DNA from: Cryptomeria japonica
Taxonomy: Eukaryota > Streptophyta > Pinopsida > Cupressales > Cupressaceae
Direction: 5' to 3'
DNA length: 64,000 nt
Assembly (NCBI RefSeq): GCF_030272615.1
Contig: NC_081413.1
Location: 558,211,136 to 558,275,135, forward strand
Positions within the stretch are counted from its first letter, which is position 1; each line of letters opens with the position of its first letter. The position numbers and the translations under genes were made by a program. Positions 12,090 through 23,185 of the stretch are shown in pieces. The notes under the pieces were generated by a model, which worked only from the letters and a program-made list of their open reading frames with translations, was not told the DNA's origin and searched no databases.

Positions 12090-13247
12090 TCAATTTGATG
12101 AAGAACATCCTATCGGTGGAGCATTGCTCTGTCCTGCCAGTGGAGCATCATATTGTCCTACCGGTGAAGCATTTGTTGGTTCTACCGGTGGAGGAGTAAC
12201 CCCAATATTTAGATCACCTTTTCTAATCCATTGCTTTGAAAATTCTTGCTTAACCTCTTCAACCTTTTCTTTACCTTTCAAGCTAGTACTTTTGTTATCT
12301 ACCGGTGTACCTTTACTTCTACAATATTTAGCAATATGACCAATCTTGTTACATGCATAACAAGTTACATTATTTTTCTGAATAGCTTTCCCATAACCTA
12401 TATTGGTTTGTGTTCTACATTTATTTGATAAATGACCAAATCTTCCACAAACATAACATCTTACATTCATTCTGCAATTTTCAGAGTTATGATCAATTTT
12501 GTTGCATTTGGTGCATTGACCGGTGGGAGGATTAATGTTTTGATAATTCCTAGATCTACATTCATTCACCCTATGACCATATTTATTACTGTTAAAGCAT
12601 TTTCCATTGAATTTGTAAGTATTAGAAGGTCTTACCGGTTTGCTGTGATCCTGGGTATTTGCAGTACCGGAGCTTTCTCCAACTTCAAATCCAATTCTAA
12701 AAGTGTCACCTTTGAGTTTTTGATTCTTCAATAAGGTACCAAGTTCTTCTAAGCTTTTCTTGAATTTTTCTTTGTGTTGATTTGTAGTTTCCAATTCCCT
12801 TTCCAAGATTTCTTTTTGTCTCATTAGTTCATTTGAGTCATTCTGAGTATGCATCAGATCTGTCTTCAACATGTCATTTTCATAGCTAAGTCTTGTGTTC
12901 TCATTTGCTGCATCACTTAGTCTTCTGGTCAATTCTTCTTCATTCTTCTTTCTATCCTCAATCTCTTTGCAAAATCTCATAGTCATATCCTGCATTTCAT
13001 TTTTTGTTGTCATGATCTCTTGTTTCAATTTGCTTATCATATCATTTAGTGATTCCTTTTCATCATTCTCATTTTGCAATTTTTCACAAAGTTCTCTTCT
13101 CTTGTTTCTTGTAACGGTAAGATTTTCTTGAAGTGCCTAAATAATGTTCTGAGCTGCTTTTAAATCATCTTCTAATTTGATATTTTTCAACTTCTCTGTA
13201 TCATAGTCAGTAAGAGCTCCTTCAAGTTGCTTCATCAGATTTTCCAT
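12090..13247 (-). pseudogene. gag: Coiled-coil, zinc-knuckle Gag-like protein of element N
   Basis: Likely start is the ATG at 13247-13245 (MENLMKQLEG). One TAG at 13139-13137 interrupts it, and the same frame runs on to 12090. Residues up to about 190 are a long coiled coil rich in Glu, Lys, Asn and Met. Then come four knuckle positions: one degenerate (CFNSNKYGHRVNEC, second Cys missing) and three CX2CX4HX4C (CTKCNKIDHNSENC, CYVCGRFGHLSNKC, CYACNKIGHIAKYC). A Pro/Ala-rich repeated tail follows (PVEPTNASPVGQ). Knuckles bind nucleic acid in retroelement nucleocapsids. No protease follows. The TAG makes it a pseudogene unless read through. Confidence 0.75.
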
Positions 13248-13300
13248 CTTTACTAGTGTCAAGATCTTCCTCAAGCTGTTAGGCTTCTGAAAATAGAGGA

Positions 13301-13316
13301 CCAAGCTCTGATACCA
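13301..13316 (-). other. Primer binding site of element N (initiator Met tRNA)
   Basis: On the minus strand TGGTATCAGAGCTTGG lies two bases after the 5' LTR end. TGGTATCAGAGC is complementary to the 3' end of plant initiator methionine tRNA, the common primer of plant LTR elements. It fixes the element's orientation. Confidence 0.92.
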
Positions 13317-13318
13317 AT

Positions 13319-14235
13319 TGTTAGGGTTCCCACAGATACTGAGAGGGGGGGGTGAATCAGTATCTAACCGATAATGAAATTTTCTTAAAACTGAATATGC
13401 AAAACATAAAGTAACAGTATACTGGTATGCAAGAATTAATGTAAATAACAGAATCAAAAACATCCACATGAAAAGAACACCATAACACAAGATGTTTAAC
13501 GAGGAAACCCGGTGTGGGAAAAACCTCGATGGGATTTGTGACCCACAATATTCACTTACTGGCCAAAAAGAGAATATTACTTACAATAAGGGTCTGCACA
13601 TGCAGGAAGGCCAACTGCCTAGAGCTCACTGCTCAATAAGAAGTCACACTGACTTACAATGAGGATTTACACAAATCCAATATTCTGTACTGCTTTACAA
13701 TAGCATCTTCAATGCCAGATTCAGTACTGGTTCTTGCTCTGTTCTTTACATATACCCTTGACCTACTATTCGCACATTAGGTCTGCCTTATAATTTATTT
13801 TATGCTTCCTATTAATATCCTACAAATGTCTACAATGATCTCTTTTATATACAAGAGTCATTTTACAATTTGCCAAGTTGGCTTACAATAATAAACAAAA
13901 TATTACATATCAAAAATCCTGTCAACCTTAGTGTCTGTATACATGTTCTTTTCTGTGTCGATGTCGGTGTAGATTGATCTTGTTGATGCCGATGCACGGT
14001 CTTGTTTGAGTAATGCTTGCCGGTATAATGTCTTGTCGGTGTCATAGGATTGCAAGGTTGCCTGTGTAATGCTTTGCCGGTGTAATGTCTTGTCGGTGCC
14101 ATAGGATTGCAAGGTTGCCTGTGTAATGCTTTGCCGGTGTAATGTCTTGTCGGTGCCATAGGATTGCAAGGTTGCCATCAATGACAAAACCTTCAATCAC
14201 ACACAATGTCTCATTGGAGTGTCCATATGCCAACA
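13319..14235 (-). repeat. 5' LTR of element N
   Basis: 917-bp partner of 7450-8386, with the same ends and the same 57-bp repeats (about 14010-14175). It is about 20 bp shorter than the 3' LTR. The copies differ by mostly single-base transitions. Confidence 0.93.
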
Positions 14236-14240
14236 ATAAT
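14236..14240. repeat. Target site duplication, right of element N
   Basis: ATAAT, identical to 7445-7449. Confidence 0.9.
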
Positions 14241-15943
14241 ATCTATGACACCATGGAAAATGAACAGAAACATTATGAACAAGTCTACACGGAAGATGAT
14301 ACCATCGAAGATCTTAACGCTATCACAAACTTATTTAATATCCAAACTAGCCTCAATAATACCTCCATCATGACACTTACAACAACTGAACTTGACCCAC
14401 CCAATGACTCTTTACCACTTATCTTTCCTGACCTCATAAATTGGGATGAACCTGAAAACCATGACATACCCATATTTCCAAATGATGAATCTATTATTCA
14501 TTACTTATGTACCGTCAACCCGGAAACAGAATCTACCAATGAACAAAGTAATGAAATCTACAATTAGAGGAGTGCCAAGTCTTTCAGTCGCAAAAATGAA
14601 AGAAATAAAGGATCTATTGCTGAAAACCAATCCATGGCAGCACTAGATCACAAAAAAGTAAAAATAAAGGATGCATCTGAGGGTGAAAACCTTTTTAAGG
14701 CACCTAAAGATGGGAGACTTGACACTCTTCCCAAGCACTATCAGGAGCAGTCACCCATATTGATTGAGCCAACTCAACTAATCAACATCAGTAAAACAGA
14801 AGCAACAAGAACCATACACTTAGCAGAAACTCTGACAAAGGAAGAAAAACAAGAGTTTATCAAGTTCTTCAAAGCAAAGCAAATCAATTTTGCTTGGTCA
14901 TACACAGATATGCCCGGAATTGATCCACAATTAATCATGCATCACTTATCCATTGCTCCAGGAGCTAAGCCAGTCAAACAAAAACTACGAAAGATGAATC
15001 CACATGTGGCACTCACGGTTAAAGCTGAACTAAAGAAACTATTAGATGTCGGATTCATTCAACCTATCGACTATGCTAAATGGATTTCCAACATTGTACG
15101 AGTATCAAAACCAGATGGCAGTATCAGAATATGCACTGATTTTAGAGATGTTAACAAAGCTTGTCCAAAAGATGATTTCCCTTTGCCCAGTATCAACATA
15201 ATTGTAGACCTCACAGCAGGCCATGCAATGCTATCACTAATGGATGGTTTTTCAGGCTATAATCAAATCAAGATAGCCCCGAAGGACCAAGATAGAACAA
15301 CGTTTACTTGTCCTTGGGGAATGTACTATTGGAACATCATGCCTTTTGGCTTAAAGAATGCGGGAGCAACTTATCAATGAGAAATGATAATAATCTTTCA
15401 TGACATGATGCATACCTTCATGGAGGAATATGTGGATGATTTACTAGCTAAATCATTCACCAGAGCGGAACATCTAAGCATTTTAGAAAAGATTTTTGAC
15501 AGATTAGAGAAATTCCAAGTGAGACTCAACCCTAAGAAGTGTGTCTTTGAGGTTACATCAGGCAAGTTACCAGGCTACATAGTTTCACCTAAGGGTATTG
15601 AAGTGGATCCAACAAAGGTACAAGCCATTATGGAGATGCCACCACCAAAGAACATTAGTCAGCTCATATCTCTACAAGGATGGCTCCAATCAATCAGACA
15701 ATTCATCACTCAATTAGCAGATAAAAGTTTCCCATTCAATCATTTGCTACATAAAAATGTGCCATTCATATGGGAAGCCAAATGTGTAGAATCATTCTAT
15801 CAAATCAAGCAATATCTAATGAACCCACCAGTTCTAGTACCACCAATAGAAATGAAGCCACTCATTCTCTACATTTCAACAACAGATATATCACTGGGGG
15901 CATTGTTAGCACAAGAAGATCAACAAGGCAAGGAATGAGCTAT
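14241..15943 (+). pseudogene. pol: Reverse transcriptase region of element A
   Basis: The polyprotein resumes after N. An acidic linker (to 14567) is followed by a frameshift and then the RT frame (14634-15380, continuing at 15384-15938). RT motifs in order are DFRDVNKACP, LMDGFSGYNQI, FTCPWGMYYWNIMPFGLKNA and the catalytic YVDDLLAKS (15429-15455), whose aspartates bind metal. The thumb and connection follow. TGA at 15378 and 15936 both stand where relatives have Arg, consistent with CGA-to-TGA change. RT would copy genomic RNA in the particle. Confidence 0.92.
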
Positions 15944-16808
15944 ATACTACATCAATAGGACATTGAACAGATATGAACTAAACTATACATTCATTGAGAA
16001 GGCTTGTCTAACAGTGGTATTTGCCTCTAAAAAATTATGGCACTACATGCTAGCTCACTCATCAAGGTAGCTCTTACAGGTAGATTGGCTAAATGGGTCA
16101 TGATTCTCAGTGAATTTGATATCCACTACATAGAACGACGAGCTATCAAAGGACAAGCAATTGCAGATCAACTGGTTGAAGCACCACTACCTGAAAAATA
16201 ACCTATGGAGATCAAATTTTTGGATAGATATGTTCTTGCTATCTCCACCAAATAATGGACCTTATACTTTGATAGATCCTACACACAACATGGCTTAGGT
16301 GCTGGAATTTTGTTCATCACTCCTGAAGGGCACACTATACCAAGATCATATAGGCTTATGTTTGCATGCACAAATAACATTGCTGAATATGAGGCATTGG
16401 TTATAGGCATCAAAATGGTCATAGAATGGAAAATCACAGAATTTATAGTCTTCAGAGATTCACAACTAGTTATAAATCAAATCAATGATGACTATCAGAC
16501 AAAGGACGACAAGTTATTCATACAAGCGAATGGTGGATGATTTCAAACAATATTTTGTACACATCACCTTTGAGCAAATACCCAGGTTGGACAATAGAGC
16601 AACCAATGCAATGGCTACTATCACTTCACTACTGCAAATTCCAGAGCAACAGAGTCGTTACAAGTTTCTGATAGAGCAACCGTTCTCCCCAACCTATGAC
16701 CATACTGAAAACCATGTTATCTATGCCTTGATTGGTTCAGATTCTCCATTATATGGACTGATATATGATTATCTGAAGAACAACATCCTACCCATTGACC
16801 TACCCTGA
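15944..16808 (+). pseudogene. Two RNase H domains of element A
   Basis: The first RNase H is decayed. Its start (LYISTTDISLGALLAQ, about 15860) and middle (YTFIEKACLTVVFA) are visible, then a deletion and frameshift near 16065. A second RNase H begins near 16256 (LYFDRSYTQHGLGAGI) and runs through CTNNIAEYEAL and FRDSQLVINQI to a frameshift near 16530. The second, archaeal-type domain before integrase is the mark of the Tat/Ogre lineage. The D of LYFD, the E of AEYEA and the D of RDSQ are kept. Confidence 0.85.
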
Positions 16809-18005
16809 AACCAAAAATGTAACTTTATCCAGCAAGCCACCTATTATACTCTTACTGTTGATACTTTGTATCGTTGAGGTCTAGATGGTACTCTTCTTCG
16901 TTGCCTTGATCGTAATGAATATGACTCCACTTTACACAAGCTTCATGAAGGTATCTATGGCACACATTCAAGTGGTCCTACTCTTGCTAAAAAGCTTCTA
17001 AGAATGGGATATTACTGGCTGACAATGGAAAAAGACTCTTATCACTTTGCAAAGAAGTGTCCTAAATGCCAAATCCATGGCAATCTTATACATGCACCCA
17101 CACAAGAACTACAACCATTCACAACATCCTGGCCCTTTTTTCAGTGGGGACTAGACTTGGTTGGCAAAATTCATCCTTCATCTTCAAATAGGCACCAGCT
17201 CATTATCACTGCAACAAAATACTTTACCAAGTGGATTGAAGCGGTCCCCATGACCATAGTGATTGGAAAACAAATTGCCTCTTTTATCCTTAATTATCTG
17301 ATCTGCAGATATGGCATTCCAAGTTCCATCATCATAGATAATGGATGACCTTTCAAGAACCAATATGTGTGAGAACTATGTGAAAAATTCAAAATCCAAC
17401 TTCATTTTTGTACACCTTACTACCCACAGGGGAATGGTCAGGCAGAAGCATCCAATAAAACAATATTGAAAATCCTCAAGAAAACAGTGAATGATGCATG
17501 GAAAGATTGGCACATGCAACTCAATCCAGCACTTTGGGCATATGGAACTAGCATCCGCACACCTACAGGAGCTACACCATATTCATTGGTCTATGGATCA
17601 GAAGCAATTTCACCCCTAGAGGTAGAAATTTCATCTCTAAGAGTCTCTTTGAAAGGCTTAATCCCAGATGAAGAGTATCGAGTTAACCGACTGCAAGAGT
17701 TCGAACTACTAGATGAAAGATGTCAACATGCCTATACTCATCTCAAAGCATATCAACAATGCATGTGTAGAAGCTACAACCACAAGGTCATTCCTATAAA
17801 TTTTAAAATTGGTGACCTGGTACTCAAAGAAAATCCTAGAAATCAGCAAGATTGAGAAAAGAAAGGGAAATTTGAACCTAACTGGTTAGGTCCCTATGTC
17901 ATCATATTAGCCTATGGATCAGGCGCTTATCAGCTAACAACTTCAGAAGGAGATGTGCTCGACGAACCAACTAACAACATCCATCTGAACAAATACTACA
18001 CTTGA
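16809..18005 (+). pseudogene. int: Integrase of element A
   Basis: The zinc-binding HHCC part shows in LHEGIYGTHSSG and CPKCQIHGN (about 16940-17085). The catalytic core keeps D-D-E: GLDLVG (about 17150), IIIDNG (about 17340) and GQAEASNK (about 17440). A C-terminal domain ends at IHLNKYYT with a TGA at 18003-18005 that fits the natural pol end. Internal stops are TGA at 17346 and 17853 and TGA near 17371. No chromodomain is seen, as expected for Tat. It would insert the cDNA into the genome. Confidence 0.9.
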
Positions 18006-19537
18006 GTAGTCTAATGGACGGAAAAGTCAAAAAATCAAGAAAAAGCAAATAAAAAGGTACAATAAAAGCAACTAGTGAAAACCTGGCAACATGCGCTCTT
18101 GTTAGAGGACAACTCCTCTATCTATATCCATACCAATATATCCACAGTTTAACACTATCAGTGATCACCCGATATTTTATCTCAATATCCCTCCAGGACA
18201 TACTTAGCATAGTCACTATCCTGGTTTATCCACATATCCTTTCACCGCATCTCACCATGGCTTGGTAATCACTGTACATATCCACATTAAGAAGATCACT
18301 CAGCTAGGGGTAGTATTATTCAAATCTTGCAACACATTCAAGATGTCAAAACTTGTTGCAAACTCAGAACATCATATCCAGCAAACAAAACACACACAAT
18401 CACAAAATCACACGTTGATCACTTAACGGGATTCACAAAATATGATGGATGATTTTCTGAAGTATCCAATGTTGCATCTTGCATAAAGTTTTGACTATTT
18501 TTTCACTTGAACTTTTTGAATTATTGGATCCTCTACAATACTAGAGAAAGTCATGAGGACTCCAATATTTTGTTAGTTTTATGTCTGTTAGGCGATCATT
18601 TGTTTTGTGTTGATACTTGTCTCAAGACGTGATTCACAGCATATCACTGAAGACATGATTCCACATCACGCATACAAATGGTTTAATCTTGTCTGTTTAT
18701 ATGCAACCTGCACTCAGGTCGTCCTAATTCAATTATACCTTGACACTTGTGCTATCTTGCAAAATCAAAAATCATATAAATTTTTCTCATGTCATTATGG
18801 TTCAATTATACCATTATGCTTGTATAAATTTTCAACATATCCCAAAACAAATCAATTCTCAAATGATGATACATACAAAGAAAACAAATAACATGTGGCT
18901 ATACAGGGATGACAAATACAGAATGAGGATGCTCGAATCAATTAGTTGCATATCATTTTACAAATTAGTTGCATATCATTTTACAATTAGTTGCATATCA
19001 TATCATACATCTCACAACATATCACATCATACATCTCATTTTCAAGATACATCTCATAGCATATCACATCATACATCTTATTTTCAAGATACATCTCATA
19101 GCATATCATCATCATACATCTCATTTTCAAGATACATCTCATAGCATATCATCATTATACATCTCATTTTCAAGATACATTTCATAGGCATATCATATAA
19201 TACATCTCATTTTCAAGATGCATCTCACTGCATATCATATCATACATCTCATTTTCAAGATACATTTCACAACATATCATATCATACATCTCATTTTCAA
19301 GATACATCTCACAAACATCATGCATTATCCCATCATATTTATCACATCACATGCATCTATCTAAACATTGCATCATCATAAAAAAATCAAAAGCATATAG
19401 AAAGCATAATCCATAACACATCACATAAGGATCAAAGAAAATGGTGTCATATATATATCTCAAAATGATCAAATATACAAAATATGTCATGTCTCTGCTA
19501 CTACAACAAAATGATGAAAATACACTTGAGACATCTC
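18006..19537 (+). other. Post-pol spacer of element A
   Basis: No coding frame is supported. At about 18077 the motif GTGAAAACCTGG occurs; the same motif lies after pol in B (about 28635) and C (minus strand, about 36110). The 3' half carries the 42-bp repeat annotated separately. It separates pol from the antisense PMD gene. Confidence 0.6.
19028..19322. repeat. 42-43 bp tandem repeat, about 7 copies
   Basis: Units start near 19028, 19070, 19113, 19156, 19199, 19241 and 19283. Each has the core ACATCTCATTTTCAAGATAC followed by a CATATCAT-type spacer. Copies differ by 0-5 bases. It is a local satellite inside the spacer, not coding. Confidence 0.9.
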
Positions 19538-22500
19538 TCAGGTATTACTATCTCCTGAAGGAGACGGTCTCGCTGTAGATGACCAAGCACCTGGATCTCC
19601 AGGTGGATCCTGTTTGGGAGGCCCTGTCACGCCTTTGCTCTTCGTCCTCGACCTAGTCTCTCGAGATCGACTGGATCTCGACTGTGTAAAACTCTGCACT
19701 TGGCGCTCCCGGGGCATCGCTTCCTCATAATGTGTCCTATAGTACTCTGCCTCCTTGGCTCTCAAAGCCAACTCTCTCAAAGTGTCTCTCATCGAGCCAC
19801 CTGCTACCGCTCTCTGCAAACTCGCCGCAAGCTCCTCTGCTCGAGCTCGCCGCTCTATCTCAGTATCTCGCTCTACAGTCAGCTAAATAATCTAATGCTG
19901 AAGCACCAACAACTATGTCTGCAAATGTTGCATTGACAACTGTAGTGATCTAATATGCGCATCCTCCACATGTGTCGTAATCCACATCTGCAAGGGTACC
20001 TGTGAAGGGGTACCCCCTGTCCCTCTACCTATCCTCGGTGCTGGTGGCAGTAAAACATCAGACCTCCTCCTCTAGGGCCAGTCGTCTAAAATCATCATGC
20101 CCTCCCACCGCCGCTATCACCTCCCCAACCCGCTCCTCACCTCCAGCTCTAATAGCCAAACCTCCTCTCCCTCTATCCACTGCCACCCTTCGCACTACCC
20201 TCTTACCCCATACCCCTCTGCCACCACCATCTCCACCTCTCTCTCCTCTCCTCCCCTGATCAAGTCTCCCTCGATCCCATCTCCCCCTCTCCCCTCACTG
20301 ACCTCGGCCACCTCCTCCATCATCATCCCCACCATCGTCACCCCCCTCATCTATCTCCTCACCAGCCTCTCCTCGTCTCTCGGACTGATCATCCTCATCG
20401 TCATCAAAGGTGGGAATCATCTCCGCTAGATCTGATATCTGGGCCACTGCATGTGCTACAAACAGTGTTGCGAACTCATCCATCATCCTTGCATCCACTA
20501 TCTCACGGGCATAATCCCAAATCTGGCTGGCTAACTGAAAGAACTCCTCAACTGCCACCCTGCTATCATCGTAGATCCCCAATCCAGAATATCCTATCTC
20601 TGTCAAGCATAAAAACATGCTCCTTGTGGAATCCCCTGTTGTCGATCATACTGTCGTAGCACCCGACTATGCAGAAACCTCTCAATAACAAAGGGCGTCC
20701 ACCCTATCAGATACCTGGACATAAATACATGGGGCATCTCCATCCCGTTCTCTGCCCATACCTCGTAACCTGTATATGGTCACCAGACGACCATATCGAT
20801 ATCATCCAAAACTATCCTCCAGTGCTCTAGTTTGCCCAGCTTACGCTGGACAACTATCCCTCAATATCCATAAGCATACGCACACCCAACAAGTCTATCT
20901 CTATCCGCCAGTGGCTTGGCTGCAAGAATATGCTCCCATGTCCATACCTATAGCAGCGTCACCCCAGCTGATAGACTATCGTATCCCAAATATACCACAA
21001 GGTGCAAATCCTTGTATAAGTGGGACAGCATAGCCGACCCCCATGCAAAGCGGCGACCCTGTGTCACTGTATCCTCCAACACCAATCCCCATCCCACTAC
21101 CAGTCCCTTTGACCTACAGTCGGGACATAAGAAACCACCTATGAAATCTGTCAAAACTGATGGTAGAGGAGCGTAATCCAAATATAAGAACTCTTGCCAG
21201 GGGATCTCATACCTGCAAACTGTATCATCCTGTAGAATCCAACGCAGTGCCTCAGTCCCACCCTCCTCAATCTGGTCATAAGGTAGCAGTGCACCTACCA
21301 CGGGAATCCGTAGAATCCAGTAGCAATCCTCAGGCATCACTGTCATCCCGCCTGTCGCCAAATGAAAGGTGTTCGTATCACTGTGCCACCTCTCAGCCAA
21401 TGCTGTCAATAAACCTCAGTTTATGATAAACTGATGCATCTCTAACAATGAGGATAGGCCACACCTCTCAATGATATCCCTGCCAGCCTGTGTCAATCAT
21501 GGTATCAATAACCATGGTCTCAAAAATCGCTCACGTGACTGAACCACTCCAAGACGCTCCTGTAAAAATGCAAAGCAAGTCCAATATCAGTTTCCTCATC
21601 AAAACATAGATATCAACATCAAAGTCATATCAACACTTGAAACTTTGAAAATCTAAATCAAGTTCCACATCATATAAATCCATCCAATCATATCAACTTG
21701 TAATACAACTCAAATTTCACATTCAATTAAACTTGTAACACAACTCAAGTTTAATATCAACTTGTAACACGTCTCAAGTTTCACATCCATATCAGCTTGT
21801 AAAATAACTCAAGTTCCACAATCAATACAACTTGTAAACAACTCAAGCTCCACATATATATCAACTCGAAACAATCACATATCAAATCAAGTTCATATCA
21901 AAAACATCCATATCAAAACCACATCATCTCAAATCAGCATCAAATTTTTATCAACTTGAAAAATTGCAAATCAAATCAAGTTATATCAGAATCTATATTG
22001 GACAATTTATCACAACAATGATAGCAGATACACAGACCGACAATTTGCACCTATCCCGACAGAACTGACATCAACCTACCAATTTTTTTCATTCACAAAT
22101 CACACTATACCAACAAAATTTTTACTATGTGCTAACCAATCTTGTCTATGTGCTAAATTGCTTACCATGCACTACCCTATCCTCACGATGCGCTACCTAA
22201 TCCACCTTATGCGCTAGCCAACACCTATGCGCTACCCTTTTCTCCCAAAGTGCCACCTAACTTATCCTAGGCGCTAAACTACCCTATGCGCTATTGTATC
22301 CTACATGTGTGCTATGCATCTAACCCAATGCGCTAGGTCACACTTACACGCTACCTAGACCTACCCATGCGACCCCCCAGAAACCCTATGCGCTAGGTAT
22401 CTCCTATGCGCTACCTGTTTCGCCCTCTGCGCTGCCCTATGACCCCGATGTGCTAACCTAATCCTAAGCGCTATCCTAACCTACCAATGCGCTACCTTAA

Positions 22501-22746
22501 AATTTTCGGACACTACCCTATTTCGTTGAAACCTACACACTACGAAATCTATTGTATGCGCTACACTTTGACCCCGACGCGCTAAAACGTAAAATCCACA
22601 TGACAAAAATAAAAACATGATAAAAAATGACAAAATAAAAAATCCAAAAAGGGTCAAAAAGGTTGACTTACCGGTGGTCCATACGCAACGGGCCTCTGAT
22701 ACCTCCGCACGCGCTTGAATTGATGAGAGGAATACATAATCGACAT
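19538..22746 (-). pseudogene. Antisense spliced PMD (MAIN-like) gene of element A, decayed
   Basis: This gene runs opposite to gag-pol. Exon 1 is 22672-22746 (25 codons, ATG at 22746, core HQFKRVRRYQRP), ending in CCG|GTAAGT. The intron is 21560-22671, full of ATGCGCTA words, with acceptor TTTTTACAG. Exon 2 starts at 21559 (GAGCGTCTTGG) in the same phase. It encodes a plant mobile domain: GLLTALAERWHSDTNTFHL, then the hallmark IGGFLCPD block, later WTPFVIERFL, an acidic stretch and a charged Ser/Pro tail ending at 19538. TGA at about 21413 and several later stops and shifts break it. PMD proteins (MAIN, MAIL1) act in the nucleus in silencing and genome stability; the role in a transposon is unknown. 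Confidence 0.8.
22130..22600. repeat. ATGCGCTA word array inside the antisense gene intron (A)
   Basis: About two dozen copies of GCGCTA/TGCGCTA, spaced irregularly at 12-25 bp, fill the intron next to its donor side. On the gene's own strand the word reads TAGCGCAT, identical to the word in the gag leader of the same element. Confidence 0.85.
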
Positions 22747-22821
22747 GTTGACTTTTCTTCAAGTGTCACTTTCTCCAAAGTCAACAAGCACAAATGAAAC
22801 AAAAAGGAATCACTTTTTTCC

Positions 22822-22828
22822 TTTTATA
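22822..22828 (-). promoter_or_regulatory. TATA box of the antisense gene in element A
   Basis: On the minus strand CCTATAAAAGG lies about 81 nt upstream of the exon 1 ATG. A CCACGTAACC (ACGT core) sits about 25 bp further upstream. Element B has a TATA at the same distance, which argues that the antisense gene has its own promoter. Confidence 0.6.
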
Positions 22829-23170
22829 GGGTAAATTGAAATTAGGGTTACGTGGAGGAACGTAAAAATTGCTCGTGGTGTCTCATACAACCCTACCAAA
22901 CATCATTATCGGGAGATGAATCAATTTATCACATTCAACATAGACCAAAATTTAAAATGCCTTTAAATTTATCCAAGTCAAATCAAATGTTCAAAATTTG
23001 TGATTCATCTCCTGAGGGGGCATTATCAACATCATTTAATCAAATCTAGGGCATCGGTTATCAAATTTGGGGCAAGACATGAAAATCTCAAAACGATATA
23101 AAAATTGATCATAACTAAATCATGACGACACATCATTTTCCTTAAATCAACATGTGCACACACGTCACTT

Positions 23171-23185
23171 CAAAGAGGGGCAAAA
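23171..23185 (+). other. Polypurine tract of element A
   Basis: CAAAGAGGGGCAAAA lies directly before the 3' LTR. The same tract precedes the 3' LTR of B (45895-45908) and, on the minus strand, of C (30291-30304). Confidence 0.9.

Larger units (their letters stand above)
7450..14235 (-). mobile_element. N: complete non-autonomous LTR retrotransposon inserted in element A
   Basis: All structural hallmarks are visible on the minus strand: 5' LTR (13319-14235), initiator-Met tRNA primer site (13301-13316), coding interior, polypurine tract (8387-8398), 3' LTR (7450-8386), TGTTGG/CTAACA ends and an ATAAT duplication. The interior codes for a zinc-knuckle protein and a long unrecognised protein. 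No protease, RT, RNase H or integrase motif is seen, so it must be mobilised in trans. The PBS type and LTR style, with a GTGGGAAAAACC block, are more Copia-like than Tat-like, which is inference. Intact ends and a perfect duplication make it younger than its host element. Confidence 0.93.

Noticed and set aside
8814-13131. Plus-strand frames opposite N's coding region
   Set aside because: Shadows of the minus-strand genes; composition and zinc knuckles show that the minus strand is coding.
19028-19322. Possible CRISPR-like array
   Set aside because: Repeat units are contiguous and degenerate with no unique spacers, and the DNA is plant nuclear; it is a tandem satellite.
20002-20429. Ser/Pro/Thr-rich plus-strand frames
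   Set aside because: Complement of the acidic, Gly/Asp-rich part of the antisense PMD protein on the minus strand.
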